44,983 bases of DNA, taken from positions 1 through 44,983 of the forward strand of contig QKCL01000053.1 in assembly GCA_003246895.1 (NCBI GenBank), given 5' to 3'. The DNA is from Spirochaetota bacterium (GTDB lineage Bacteria > Spirochaetota > UBA4802 > UBA5550). This document shows positions 25,320 to 33,545 of the stretch, piece by piece. Position 1 is the stretch's first letter, and every line of letters starts with the position of its first letter. Under the pieces are notes generated by a model. It had not been told where the DNA came from, searched no databases, and saw only the letters and a program-made list of their open reading frames with translations. Both the position numbers and the translations under genes were made by a program.

Positions 25320-26504
25320 ATGCGGATTTTCCTGACGCTCCTTATAATACTTGCCGCGTGCCCTGTTCTATGGGCACGAGACATTGATGTTGACCGTATA
25401 TACCTTGACAGCACATCCCTGCCATACAAAATCATTACTCGCCTGAAGGAGAGGAGCTTCTCAATCCTCAATGCAGACACAATTGATGAAAACACGGTTT
25501 TTTCAGCATGGCCCGACAGGGACACACTGATCTATATCAAAGAGACAGGAGATGAAAACCGTGTTTACAGCTATTCCCTAAAAACCAGAAAGAAAGAGAA
25601 CCTCCTTTTTTTCAAAGGAGCCTTAACATTTGCAGAATTCAGTGAACAGGACAGCACACTCTTCATAAAAAGTTTCAACCCCCTTAACCTGGATGGGAAA
25701 ATAATCATATATCAGCTTAATTCAGCTGTCAAAAGAGAGATAAACACCACCACCTGTTTCAGGGACTTCACCATACTTGACGGGCAGAAAAAAATTCTTC
25801 TCTCGCAAAATGAAAAAATTCTCATATATGACTATAACAATAACACATATACGCCCGCATACTCTAAAATTTCCGGAAATTACCTTTTGCCCCACCCCCT
25901 TGCGCTTTTCCCGTCCCCCGACGGACGGCAGATCCTGGCTGTATCCGGCGAAGGCGGCAGCTACAGTTCAATGCTTTTTGAAGGAGAAAGGGGCAGAACA
26001 GTAACCAGCATAAAATCCAATCTGGATATTAAGTGGATCGACAACAGGAGATTCATTGCCCGGTCAGGCAGTCCCGGCAACTACTCTGTCATAATCCACG
26101 ACTCAAAAAACAACAGCGAGAAAAAAATACTTTCCGGAACACTGAACCCCTCGATATCTGTATCACCAGCAGCGGGGATGATAACATTTCTCAAGGACCA
26201 GATTCTGAACATCTATTCAATCAGGGAAGGCAAAATAACAGACTCTCTTTTTGAATGTGAAGACGCCTATTTCAGTCCCGACAGAAAAAACATGTCAGCA
26301 CTATATCTGGGAAAACTCTATCTGATAAAATACCATCAGATTTCCCAAAACAGCTTTTCACTGAGAAGAAATACATGCAGAATACATGATGAATATGAAA
26401 AAATCAAAAAATCGGATGCGGTTTTCACAAACTCATACAGCGGAAAATATGTGGAGAGAAAAAGTGAACTCTATAAAAGACTCTGCAAAGGTTCGGGCCT
26501 GTAA
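25320..26504 (+). CDS. exported beta-propeller-like protein
   Basis: 394 residues with an N-terminal signal. It is ambiguous: LAAC at residues 11-14 is a perfect lipobox, but cleavage by signal peptidase I after LWA is also possible. The mature protein is a series of short beta-sheet repeats with motifs such as LFPSPDGRQILAVSG and AYFSPDRKNMSALYLGKLYL, typical of TolB/WD40-like propellers. No catalytic residues were recognised. It starts five bases after the LysM lipoprotein gene, so the two products probably work at the same envelope site. Confidence 0.7.
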   Translation: MRIFLTLLIILAACPVLWARDIDVDRIYLDSTSLPYKIITRLKERSFSILNADTIDENTVFSAWPDRDTLIYIKETGDENRVYSYSLKTRKKENLLFFKGALTFAEFSEQDSTLFIKSFNPLNLDGKIIIYQLNSAVKREINTTTCFRDFTILDGQKKILLSQNEKILIYDYNNNTYTPAYSKISGNYLLPHPLALFPSPDGRQILAVSGEGGSYSSMLFEGERGRTVTSIKSNLDIKWIDNRRFIARSGSPGNYSVIIHDSKNNSEKKILSGTLNPSISVSPAAGMITFLKDQILNIYSIREGKITDSLFECEDAYFSPDRKNMSALYLGKLYLIKYHQISQNSFSLRRNTCRIHDEYEKIKKSDAVFTNSYSGKYVERKSELYKRLCKGSGL

Positions 26505-26642
26505 TATTTAAACATTTCCAGAAATCTGTTCCAAATACTTCAGGCACAAAGATAGTGTTTTTAAGATTCTCCCTAAAAAAAAATTGACTGAAATTTTTTT
26601 TAATGATTCTATTTTTTAAAAAAACAATGAAGGATAACTAAA

Positions 26643-27170
26643 ATGAAAAAAATTCTGATATTAACAGTGCTTCTGCAGCTCACTCTGTTAACATCATGCG
26701 CTACTCTGAACAGCAATTCAGGAATTTCCGGAGACAGCGAGGATTTCATAAATGGTAAGGGCAAGAGTACAGAGACCTTCCGTGTACTCATGTCGTCTGA
26801 AACCTATCAGGTTAAACAGATGAAGTATGACAAATCCATTGAAAGGGTTTCTGATGCCGGCGGAGACAAGTATATTTCACAGGAACTCAAGAAATTCAAC
26901 ATGATTGACGAGGCAAGAACAGCCATAATCACAGTCTGGCTTTACCCTGATTCAGGAAGAATAATGAAAATCAGGCCGCAAAAACCCACATACTTTACAG
27001 AAATTGACAGTCTCATAAATGATGATATCATGAGATGGAATTTCAAGTTCCCGAAAAAATATATTGAACCGACACGTTTTGATATTGTCTACAGGGTAGT
27101 TCTCAGAAAAAAGCAGAGTGATGATGAAATTATTAAACAGGTACAGAACAGAATCAAGGAAGAGGGCTGA
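26643..27170 (+). CDS. lipoprotein of unknown function
   Basis: 175 residues. The signal ends at LLTSC. The mature part contains a hydrophilic stretch, then a compact beta-rich region (ARTAIITVWLYPDSGRIMKI and FDIVYRVVLRKK) that resembles no family I can name. AAGGA lies before the ATG. A weak TTGACT at 26584 may be the -35 of its own promoter, as the preceding gap of 138 bases is larger than an operon gap. A strong terminator follows. Confidence 0.7.
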   Translation: MKKILILTVLLQLTLLTSCATLNSNSGISGDSEDFINGKGKSTETFRVLMSSETYQVKQMKYDKSIERVSDAGGDKYISQELKKFNMIDEARTAIITVWLYPDSGRIMKIRPQKPTYFTEIDSLINDDIMRWNFKFPKKYIEPTRFDIVYRVVLRKKQSDDEIIKQVQNRIKEEG

Positions 27171-27211
27171 TATTTTCAGACTGCATCCGGATATACTTAA
27201 TTTATAAAAAG

Positions 27212-27246
27212 AAAAAAGCCCCTTCCTGAACGAAAGGGGCTTTTTT
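27212..27246. terminator. bidirectional intrinsic terminator
   Basis: GCCCCTT / AAGGGGC stem, extended by A6 and T6 to 13 bp, with a 9-base loop. It lies between the lipoprotein gene (plus) and the convergent coiled-coil gene (minus). Confidence 0.9.
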
Positions 27247-27273
27247 GTGACGATGGGTAAAATTAAATTTAAT

Positions 27274-29421
27274 CTATAAGGAAGTTGTATTTATTATAAA
27301 CCTGATAGAATTTTCATCTATCATGAGTTTTCTTGAAATTGATTCAGGATCCCAGCCCTTATTTGAAAGTTCGCGAACAGTTCTAACCATGCCGTCATTG
27401 AGGTTCTTTCCAGGAATCGCCCCGGCATTGCCCTTCACCTGTTTCAGTATGGGATTATTGTTGTCAACTGCCTGTATAAAATCCGAGAACTCCTTCATCT
27501 TCTGATCTGTTGCATCATACATCTGCTGCAGTTTGGAATCCGTAAAGTCAATCTCCCTGCGTATGCCCTCGACTTTCTGGAACATGGCCTGTATCTGCTT
27601 GATCCTCTCCTCCATAATACCTGAGAGGCTGTCGATTTCATTAAGTCTGTCCTTAACCTCCCTGATATCGCCCTCCTTGGTTTTGAGAATCAGCGCCTCC
27701 TCCTCTACCCGCTTGAGTTTGCCGCCGATACTGTCAAGCTTCTTGTCAGACCTGTCCATGACACTCTCAAATGATTTTATTCTGCTGTCGATTGACTGGA
27801 TAATAAGGTCTGATTTACTGACCGAATCCAGGTTTCTTGAAATAGTATCCTCATACTCTCTGAGTTCATTTATCTTTCTATCAATCATTGAATAGGTCTC
27901 TGTGAGGGCATCTATTCGTGAATTGACCGAATCCACTTTTGACACACTATCCAGAAGCTTATCGGATTTCTCCATGACAATGTCATTGACTTCCATAAGT
28001 CCCTTGATTTCATTTTCAATATCCGCGAGTTTTTCCTTCCTGGCCATATAGGTTCTGATCTCTTTATCCGCGGTCTTCTTCAGTTCCTTGATCTGTTCGA
28101 TGTCGGCGGTAAATTTCTCAAATTCGTTCACTTTTCTCATGAGTTCATCTGCTTTGCCGAAGACTTCATTATTCTGCTCATACTTCACTATTTCGGTTCT
28201 CAGTTCACCCAGACGGTTTTCAAGAAGCTCAAAGCCTCTCTCCATCTGTGTCTCCTCATCCCTGATTTTTGTAATGAGCGTATTCAGTCTCATCTCTGCG
28301 TTCTGATACTCTGAATCAATATTATCAATTTTTTCTTCTGCAGTATCGATCATTCTGTTTTCAAGTACCATGAACTTGTCTTCGAAATCTTCTATTGTTT
28401 TCTTTATGCCCTCGGCTTCTCTTCTTGTTGCCTGTATAATTTCATCCTTCTTGGACACAGCATGAATGCTCAGGTTATCGAGCTCTGTTCTGACCTTGCT
28501 CACCTCATTCTCAAAGGACTGAATCAGCTTGGTCCTTGATTCGGTGATTGTACCCTCCACTGCCGCCATCTTATCACGGAGTTTCTCAATGTCACTGTTT
28601 ATTCCGGATTTCATTTCATTTGTCTTTGATTTGAATTCATCAAAGAAGGTATTTTCCATTGTGGAGAATGTCTCCTGAAGATTGTTAAGCTGCCTGTTGA
28701 GGTTCTCTGCATTCTCAACTGTTTTTATAAGGGGAGAAATCTTGATCTTAAAGTTTTCAACAAGTATATCTTCCGACTCGGAAACCCTCTTCTCCATGGC
28801 TGTCATGTTATTAGTGAATTCTTCAGTAAGCTTGAATACTCTCTCCCTTGATGACTGGGACATTTCGTTTTCACGCCTTTCAAGGTCAATTTTCAGATTC
28901 TCGGCATTAATATAGAATTCCTCTGAAATATCCCTCGACCTCTCTCTGAGTCTGTCCTCAAAATTCTGTATATTATTATTAAGATCAAGATTCATGTTAT
29001 CAACGCTGTCCTGAAGAAGAGTAACACTCTTTGACAGATCTGCGAAACTCTCCCTGGCTGTAGCTATAAACTGAATCTGCTTGTTCACATCCTTTGCTGC
29101 ACTTGAAATGACCTTTAAATCCTCATCAACCTTTTTCAGATTATTTTTTTCAATATCAAGCCCCTTGAGCCTGTTCTCAATTTCCGATATGGACTCACCA
29201 AGACTCTTTGCCACGGCCCCGGATTTTTTTAGGAGAATATCCATTTCAATGGTTGCGTCGTGAAACTGACGGCTCTCCTTTTCAGCCATTTTTTTGAAAT
29301 CTTCAAAAATTTTACCTGAATATCTTCTGAGCTTTGCCATCTTCACATTGGATTTGTCCATCCTTCTGAAAATAACAAGCATGAGAAAACAGATTCCCAC
29401 CGTGGCAATATTTATAATCAT
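27274..29421 (-). CDS. membrane-anchored long coiled-coil protein, SpiroCoCo-like
   Basis: 715 residues. One N-terminal transmembrane helix (about 2-18) is followed by about 630 residues of almost unbroken coiled coil, rich in Glu, Lys, Asp, Ser and regularly spaced Leu/Ile/Met. The C-terminal 40 residues differ: RELSNKGWDPESISRKL and MIDENSIRFIINTTSL look like a small helix-turn-helix-type fold. This layout matches the spirochaete 'SpiroCoCo' coiled-coil family, known mainly by architecture; the assignment is from memory of the family and not from a search. A cytoskeletal or membrane-tethered spacer role is plausible. Confidence 0.78.
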   Translation of the reverse strand: MIINIATVGICFLMLVIFRRMDKSNVKMAKLRRYSGKIFEDFKKMAEKESRQFHDATIEMDILLKKSGAVAKSLGESISEIENRLKGLDIEKNNLKKVDEDLKVISSAAKDVNKQIQFIATARESFADLSKSVTLLQDSVDNMNLDLNNNIQNFEDRLRERSRDISEEFYINAENLKIDLERRENEMSQSSRERVFKLTEEFTNNMTAMEKRVSESEDILVENFKIKISPLIKTVENAENLNRQLNNLQETFSTMENTFFDEFKSKTNEMKSGINSDIEKLRDKMAAVEGTITESRTKLIQSFENEVSKVRTELDNLSIHAVSKKDEIIQATRREAEGIKKTIEDFEDKFMVLENRMIDTAEEKIDNIDSEYQNAEMRLNTLITKIRDEETQMERGFELLENRLGELRTEIVKYEQNNEVFGKADELMRKVNEFEKFTADIEQIKELKKTADKEIRTYMARKEKLADIENEIKGLMEVNDIVMEKSDKLLDSVSKVDSVNSRIDALTETYSMIDRKINELREYEDTISRNLDSVSKSDLIIQSIDSRIKSFESVMDRSDKKLDSIGGKLKRVEEEALILKTKEGDIREVKDRLNEIDSLSGIMEERIKQIQAMFQKVEGIRREIDFTDSKLQQMYDATDQKMKEFSDFIQAVDNNNPILKQVKGNAGAIPGKNLNDGMVRTVRELSNKGWDPESISRKLMIDENSIRFIINTTSL

Positions 29422-29470
29422 GAGTTGTCCCCGAATAGAAGTTATTATAATTAATATAATAAGACATAAT

Positions 29471-29498
29471 ATTCTACTATTAATGGAATATTTGTCAA
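29471..29498 (-). promoter_or_regulatory. promoter of the coiled-coil gene
   Basis: On the minus strand, TTGACA (29498-29493), 16 bases, TAGAAT (29476-29471). It lies about 50 bases before the ATG at 29421. Confidence 0.6.
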
Positions 29499-29559
29499 GA
29501 TTTTTTATGTCACATTAGAAGTTAAATGGATTTAGGAGAACCTGAACAGAACCGTTCAA

Positions 29560-29660
29560 TCTCGTGAAAACGGGAATCCATTGTCTTGCACAGAACTGTC
29601 CGGATGTCATCAATATGGATCCCCACCGAAGTCTGGGATGAAAAACTCTTTCAGAAATAT
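29560..29660. repeat. degenerate palindromic intergenic element
   Basis: The 345-base gap 29422-29766 contains no convincing gene. Its centre has two facing arms: GGGAATCCATTG (29572 onward) and CAATATGGATCCCC (about 29620-29634), an imperfect inverted repeat with ATCCAT/ATGGAT and GGG/CCC cores. They are embedded in CGTGAAAACGGGAATCCA and GAAGTCTGGGATGA, sequences of the kind found in dispersed extragenic palindromes. The remainder of the gap is AT-rich, and its left part holds the promoter of the coiled-coil gene. Confidence 0.4.
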
Positions 29661-29766
29661 GGAACCGGATTGAATGCAGTAATAACAACTAATTCAGAAA
29701 TATGAATTCCCGATCTGGGCTAAATCCAGAGAAGAATCGGAGCAATGAATAACATTTTCAGGACAC

Positions 29767-31212
29767 TTACCTGATCCCGCGGAAAATAAAAACAGTGCCG
29801 CCTACCCGGATTTCATCCCAGTCATGGAGAAGCCTTGGCCGGAGCAGTTTTCTTCCATTCAGATATGTTCCCCTGTCAGATATGAGGTCGTAGAGATAGT
29901 ATCCACCTTCAATTCTCCTGATCCTCGCGTGCTGCAGTGACGCCTTTTCATCATCTACCTGTACAAGATTATCCCTGCCGTATCCGATAACAGCATCCCT
30001 TTTAAGAAGAGGAATCTTCTTGCTCAGATGCCCGTCCCCCTTTCTCTGGAGCCAGGCCTCAGAATACATTACATCCGGCACTTCCCGGGGGTAATCCTCG
30101 TCATATTCGGAGAAGGGCTCTTCGCTGACATAGTTCCCGGCAGAAACCTGAACATATGAAGAATCATCTCCTTCATTATTAAAATCTAAACCGGTTTTTT
30201 TTGACTCTCTGCTTCTGTTTTTTATGAGCCTTGAAATATATACCATGAGAAAAACAAAAAGCAGCGCTGAAAAAACAGCAATAAAAATTCGCATGCCCGG
30301 AAGCAGCCTGTTAATGGATATTCCTCCCATGGAATTTTCGAACCTGAAATCTGTGCTGTCCCGGTCTTTGAGGGAACCGTGTCTGAGCCTGACTTCAAGA
30401 TTATGCGAATCACCCCTGTTCTTTGCCTGTGACCTGTAGTTTATATGATAAACACTCTTTATTGAAGAGAGAATTATTCCGTAGATATTCTGACAGTTGC
30501 CGGCACTTACATTAAAAACCCTGCCGCCGGTAAGTTTTGCAATGCGGCGCATTTTAGCCGAACCCGATGCCGACCTGTAGGACACGAAGTATACGGGAAC
30601 TCCCGTTTCCCTTGACCGCGCAACCACATCATTTTCATTTATAGAGCTTCCGTCATCTGTACCGTCGGTGAAGACGATCACAGCCCTTCTCCTGCTTTTT
30701 ATACGCCCAAGAAGTTCCGTTGAATCATATATTGCATCGTAGAGTCGGGTTTTTGCCCCTTCACGCCTGATGGACTGAATACTTTTTGCAATTTCCTTTC
30801 TGTCGGAGGTGAAACTGTTCAGGAGTTTTATATCTCCGTTAAACCTGTAGAAAGCAATTCTGTCATTTGTGGATACACCCCGCATAATTGAATCTGCGTT
30901 CTTTTTTATACTTTCCAGGAGAGCCCTGCTGATGCTTCTGCTTGAATCCATGGCAAATACAAAATAGAGGCCGTCCATGTCGCCTGAAGCCTTTTTCACC
31001 TTAACGTAATTTACCCTGTAGCCGTCTTCATAAACCTGAAGGTTGTCCTCATCGAGTCCATGGACCTCTCCGCTATCGGTTCCAATTACCGACACCTCAA
31101 TGTCCACATTATCATCCTCATGACCGGCCCTGACCGAGTTTATTGAAACAAAGGGCCCTGCAAATACACTGGATGTTATGAGTAAAAATACAGTTAAAAT
31201 AAATCTCTTCAT
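29767..31212 (-). CDS. vWA-transmembrane-FHA protein
   Basis: 481 residues joining three parts. A signal peptide ends near SSVFAG. An exported von Willebrand A domain (about 80-265) has an intact MIDAS: Asp89, Ser91 and Ser93 (DSSRS), Thr155 and Asp183 (FTDGTDD). One transmembrane helix lies at about 308-329. After a charged linker, a cytoplasmic FHA domain (about 410-478) has the phosphothreonine-binding GYGRDN, SLQHARI and DRGTYLNG. The topology would couple a metal-dependent ligand site in the periplasm to phosphopeptide binding in the cytoplasm. GAGG lies before the ATG. The stand-alone position suggests its own promoter. Confidence 0.88.
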   Translation of the reverse strand: MKRFILTVFLLITSSVFAGPFVSINSVRAGHEDDNVDIEVSVIGTDSGEVHGLDEDNLQVYEDGYRVNYVKVKKASGDMDGLYFVFAMDSSRSISRALLESIKKNADSIMRGVSTNDRIAFYRFNGDIKLLNSFTSDRKEIAKSIQSIRREGAKTRLYDAIYDSTELLGRIKSRRRAVIVFTDGTDDGSSINENDVVARSRETGVPVYFVSYRSASGSAKMRRIAKLTGGRVFNVSAGNCQNIYGIILSSIKSVYHINYRSQAKNRGDSHNLEVRLRHGSLKDRDSTDFRFENSMGGISINRLLPGMRIFIAVFSALLFVFLMVYISRLIKNRSRESKKTGLDFNNEGDDSSYVQVSAGNYVSEEPFSEYDEDYPREVPDVMYSEAWLQRKGDGHLSKKIPLLKRDAVIGYGRDNLVQVDDEKASLQHARIRRIEGGYYLYDLISDRGTYLNGRKLLRPRLLHDWDEIRVGGTVFIFRGIR

Positions 31213-31432
31213 TGGTATCCTCAGTTACAAATATCGGGATATAAACCCGCGGACATTATTACAATTTTAATATAATTTCATGTTCTTTGGATGGCGGGAG
31301 ATTTCAGGCTGCAAGCACCTGACTTTTACCTGACTCTATTAACGCTTTTACAAGCTCTGACATCATACTTTGTGAAATCCGAATTTACAGGCTATTATGA
31401 AAGATTAAATAATTTCAGCGTAATCACTGCAT

Positions 31433-31456
31433 AAAAAAGGCTGCCATAAGGCAGCC
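31433..31456 (-). terminator. intrinsic terminator of the first barrel gene
   Basis: Read on the minus strand: GGCTGCC-TTAT-GGCAGCC followed by TTTTTT. It lies about 92 bases beyond the stop codon of the barrel gene and after another hairpin at 31509-31536. Confidence 0.88.
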
Positions 31457-31508
31457 CTATATTAAATATTTATTTTCTTCGTTAATTATCAAATTCAAAA
31501 AGGAGAGA

Positions 31509-31536
31509 TAATGGAGGCCCATGGGGGCCTCCATTA
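31509..31536 (-). other. GC-rich 3' hairpin after the first barrel gene
   Basis: TAATGGAGGCC / GGCCTCCATTA, 11-bp perfect stem with a 6-base loop, twelve bases after the stop codon. There is no T run, so it is probably not the terminator itself. It could stabilise the mRNA 3' end. Confidence 0.65.
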
Positions 31537-31547
31537 ATATCTAAATC

Positions 31548-32798
31548 TTAAAGTTCAAATGAAGTACCTACGTTAATGTAGCTGGCATTTTGTTTTTCGC
31601 CTGCTGCTTCATAGTATTTTCCAGTTTTAAGGAAAGCACCTTCAACATAGATTGAAGCACCTTCTGTGATTGTGTATGAGATATTTGCATCAACCTCAAC
31701 ACCCATATCTTTTTTAGCACCGGAAGCAACTTTAGCTGCCTGTACATATGCACCCTGAAGTTTTACAGAAACAGGACCGAATGCACCTTCTAGAGAAAGA
31801 CCGGCTGCATAATATCCGTTTGTGTTGCTGTATTTACCGGCATCTGCAACATCTGAATATGTTGTAAAGCTTCCGCCGTCTTCAATGATGTAGAGTCTCC
31901 AGATATTGATACCTGAACCATCTCCGTCAACTGTTGCATCAATAAAAGATGAATCTTCTTTATCAGATGTATTATCGTCACCAGAAACATATGTGAAGAA
32001 ACCTGTTACTTTAATGTCTTTTGTTACATTGAAGTATGGAGCTATGTCAAATGCGTATGCTTTAATGTCAGTTTTTGCAACCTTGTTTTCACCGAATGCG
32101 TATGCACCAGCGAAGTCGATTCCGAATGCACCTGCTACTATGTTAGCAGAAAGAGCAGGAATATATCCAACGCTGTCAAGATATTTGCTCTGATCAGTAT
32201 CAGCAGCTTTTCTTGTTTCAATTGCAAAGAATGCAGGCTTGATTGTTGACTCACCGAATTTTACTGCAGCATCAACAACATATGTAGAAACTTCATCTGT
32301 AGAGTTATCTACTTTACCTTCTTCGCTTTTGATATAGTAAACACCAAGGTCAACCATACCGGCTTTGTAGTTGATTGATGCCATTGGCAGGCTGTCACCT
32401 ACTACAAGAGGGAAGTCATATGATCCGATACCTGCTGTTATTGAAAGTCCCTTAACTGCAGCAACATTTGATGTAAAATATGCATTTTTAACCTGAATTT
32501 TGTTAACATCTGCACCGATACCATAAGATTCATCAATATCATCATTAGAACTGTCTTTTGCAGAACCCCAAAGAGCATCTATTTCAAGAGCAACAACAGC
32601 TTTAAGTCCGCCCTTTGTATACTCAAGAGATGGAGTTAGTCTTGATGCTGCATAGTCTCCAGTTGCATCTTTAGAAACACCGCTGTAGTTTGTGTAGTAA
32701 GCAATACCGCTCAAACTTGTAGTGAACTTTGTATCCTCTGCAAATGCTGAAACACCAGCCATGCAAAGGGCGATTAGAGTAAAAATAATCTTTTTCAT
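31548..32798 (-). CDS. outer-membrane beta-barrel porin-like protein, copy 1
   Basis: 416 residues. The start at 32798 (MKKIIF) has AAGGAG six bases upstream counting the preceding ATG at 32801, which is an equally valid start. Signal peptide ends at SAFA. The mature chain is a run of short amphipathic strands with alternating hydrophobic residues and Gly/Asp/Ser-rich turns, typical of a 16- to 18-strand barrel. No porin family is named with certainty. It is a clear paralogue of the gene at 33546: both have xEIDA, KNAY, GL-I-x-G-xxx-Y-FP and a C-terminal GKY-E...GxK motif. Its two 3' hairpins and good ribosome site suggest strong expression. Confidence 0.8.
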   Translation of the reverse strand: MKKIIFTLIALCMAGVSAFAEDTKFTTSLSGIAYYTNYSGVSKDATGDYAASRLTPSLEYTKGGLKAVVALEIDALWGSAKDSSNDDIDESYGIGADVNKIQVKNAYFTSNVAAVKGLSITAGIGSYDFPLVVGDSLPMASINYKAGMVDLGVYYIKSEEGKVDNSTDEVSTYVVDAAVKFGESTIKPAFFAIETRKAADTDQSKYLDSVGYIPALSANIVAGAFGIDFAGAYAFGENKVAKTDIKAYAFDIAPYFNVTKDIKVTGFFTYVSGDDNTSDKEDSSFIDATVDGDGSGINIWRLYIIEDGGSFTTYSDVADAGKYSNTNGYYAAGLSLEGAFGPVSVKLQGAYVQAAKVASGAKKDMGVEVDANISYTITEGASIYVEGAFLKTGKYYEAAGEKQNASYINVGTSFEL

Positions 32799-32825
32799 CA
32801 TAATCTCCTTTTTGTAATTAGATGC

Positions 32826-32858
32826 ATTATATAAACAATTTAGTTTCATTTGTGTCAA
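32826..32858 (-). promoter_or_regulatory. promoter region of the first barrel gene
   Basis: On the minus strand TTGACA (32858-32853) precedes a TATA-rich stretch. The best -10 sequence, TATAAT (32831-32826), lies 21 bases from it; TTTATA has 17-base spacing but weaker sequence. The exact -10 is undecided. Confidence 0.45.
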
Positions 32859-33389
32859 TGTATTAATTTTTGAACTTTGTTAAGCAAATGTTAAATCTTT
32901 TTTAATATTTGTCACAATTCCATTTTTGTGCACCATATTTGTAACTTAATGCGCCTTTTACATGCTATTAAATAGATACACTTATGTTTCATTTTTATTT
33001 CATGCATTGTGATTTTGATAAAACTGTGAATAAAAACAGCATAACCAAACCCGGAACCAGTTTTAATTGACAGTATTTAGTGTATCCCACTCATAGCCGA
33101 AAAAGGCTTCTCAACTGTTAAAGATTAAAATACAGTCCGTACAAATGCTTAAATATCTTTTCAATAAAGGCAAGTAGCCCTGATGCCGATCAAAACTGGA
33201 ACCAGCAGGTCGCGGAAAATCTTTTTGTATTCTGCTTCATATTCCCAGCACATGTTCCCCTGAAAATACTGCCTTATATAAATTCGGCTGTATCAATAAA
33301 CTGCTGAGTACTATTTCTGTCCGGAAATACCTTATTTGAAACAACATGCTGCAGTTTATCTACTGTTGAGGGGAAAAAAGTTTCAGTGC
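32859..33389. other. 531-base AT-rich region between the barrel genes
   Basis: No ORF with a ribosome site, no RNA gene and no recognised repeat were found. It includes the upstream region of the first barrel gene (right of 32859) and ends at the terminator of the second. Such a long untranslated gap next to a porin gene could hold regulator sites or a small RNA. Confidence 0.4.
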
Positions 33390-33435
33390 AAAATAGAAAA
33401 AGCCCGCTGAAGATTCAGCGGGCTTTTTCTATTTT
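33390..33435 (-). terminator. terminator of the second barrel gene
   Basis: 22-bp perfect inverted repeat (33390-33411 and 33414-33435) with a two-base centre, core GCCCGCTGAA/TTCAGCGGGC flanked by A and T runs on both sides. It can stop transcription in both directions and lies about 110 bases after the stop codon. Confidence 0.9.
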
Positions 33436-33498
33436 AACCTTTCAAGCTCAGTCAAAATCAAGTATAGGAGAGTTTTTAGTTTTTAAGTCTGATATTGA

Positions 33499-33518
33499 GG
33501 GCCGGGCAAACCCGGCCC
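33499..33518 (-). other. GC-rich 3' hairpin after the second barrel gene
   Basis: GGGCCGGG-CAAA-CCCGGCCC, 8-bp perfect stem, 27 bases after the stop codon, without a T run. Same placement as the hairpin after the first barrel gene, but unrelated stem sequence. Confidence 0.65.
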
Positions 33519-33545
33519 CTATATCAAGCAGTTCCTGCGAACAAA

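Larger units (their letters stand above)
31213..31547. other. 335-base gap between vWA-FHA gene and the first barrel gene
   Basis: The right third holds the two hairpins that follow the first barrel gene (listed separately). The left part is AT-rich and presumably carries the promoter of the vWA-FHA gene on the minus strand, though no clear -35/-10 pair was found. No ORF or RNA gene was recognised. Confidence 0.5.

Noticed and set aside
25320-26504. Firm call of lipoprotein for the propeller protein
   Set aside because: LAAC is a good lipobox, but the hydrophobic segment before it is very short and a signal peptidase I site follows; both remain possible.
32859-33389. Hidden gene or pseudogene between the barrel genes
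   Set aside because: All frames are short, with no ribosome site and no recognisable protein fragments.
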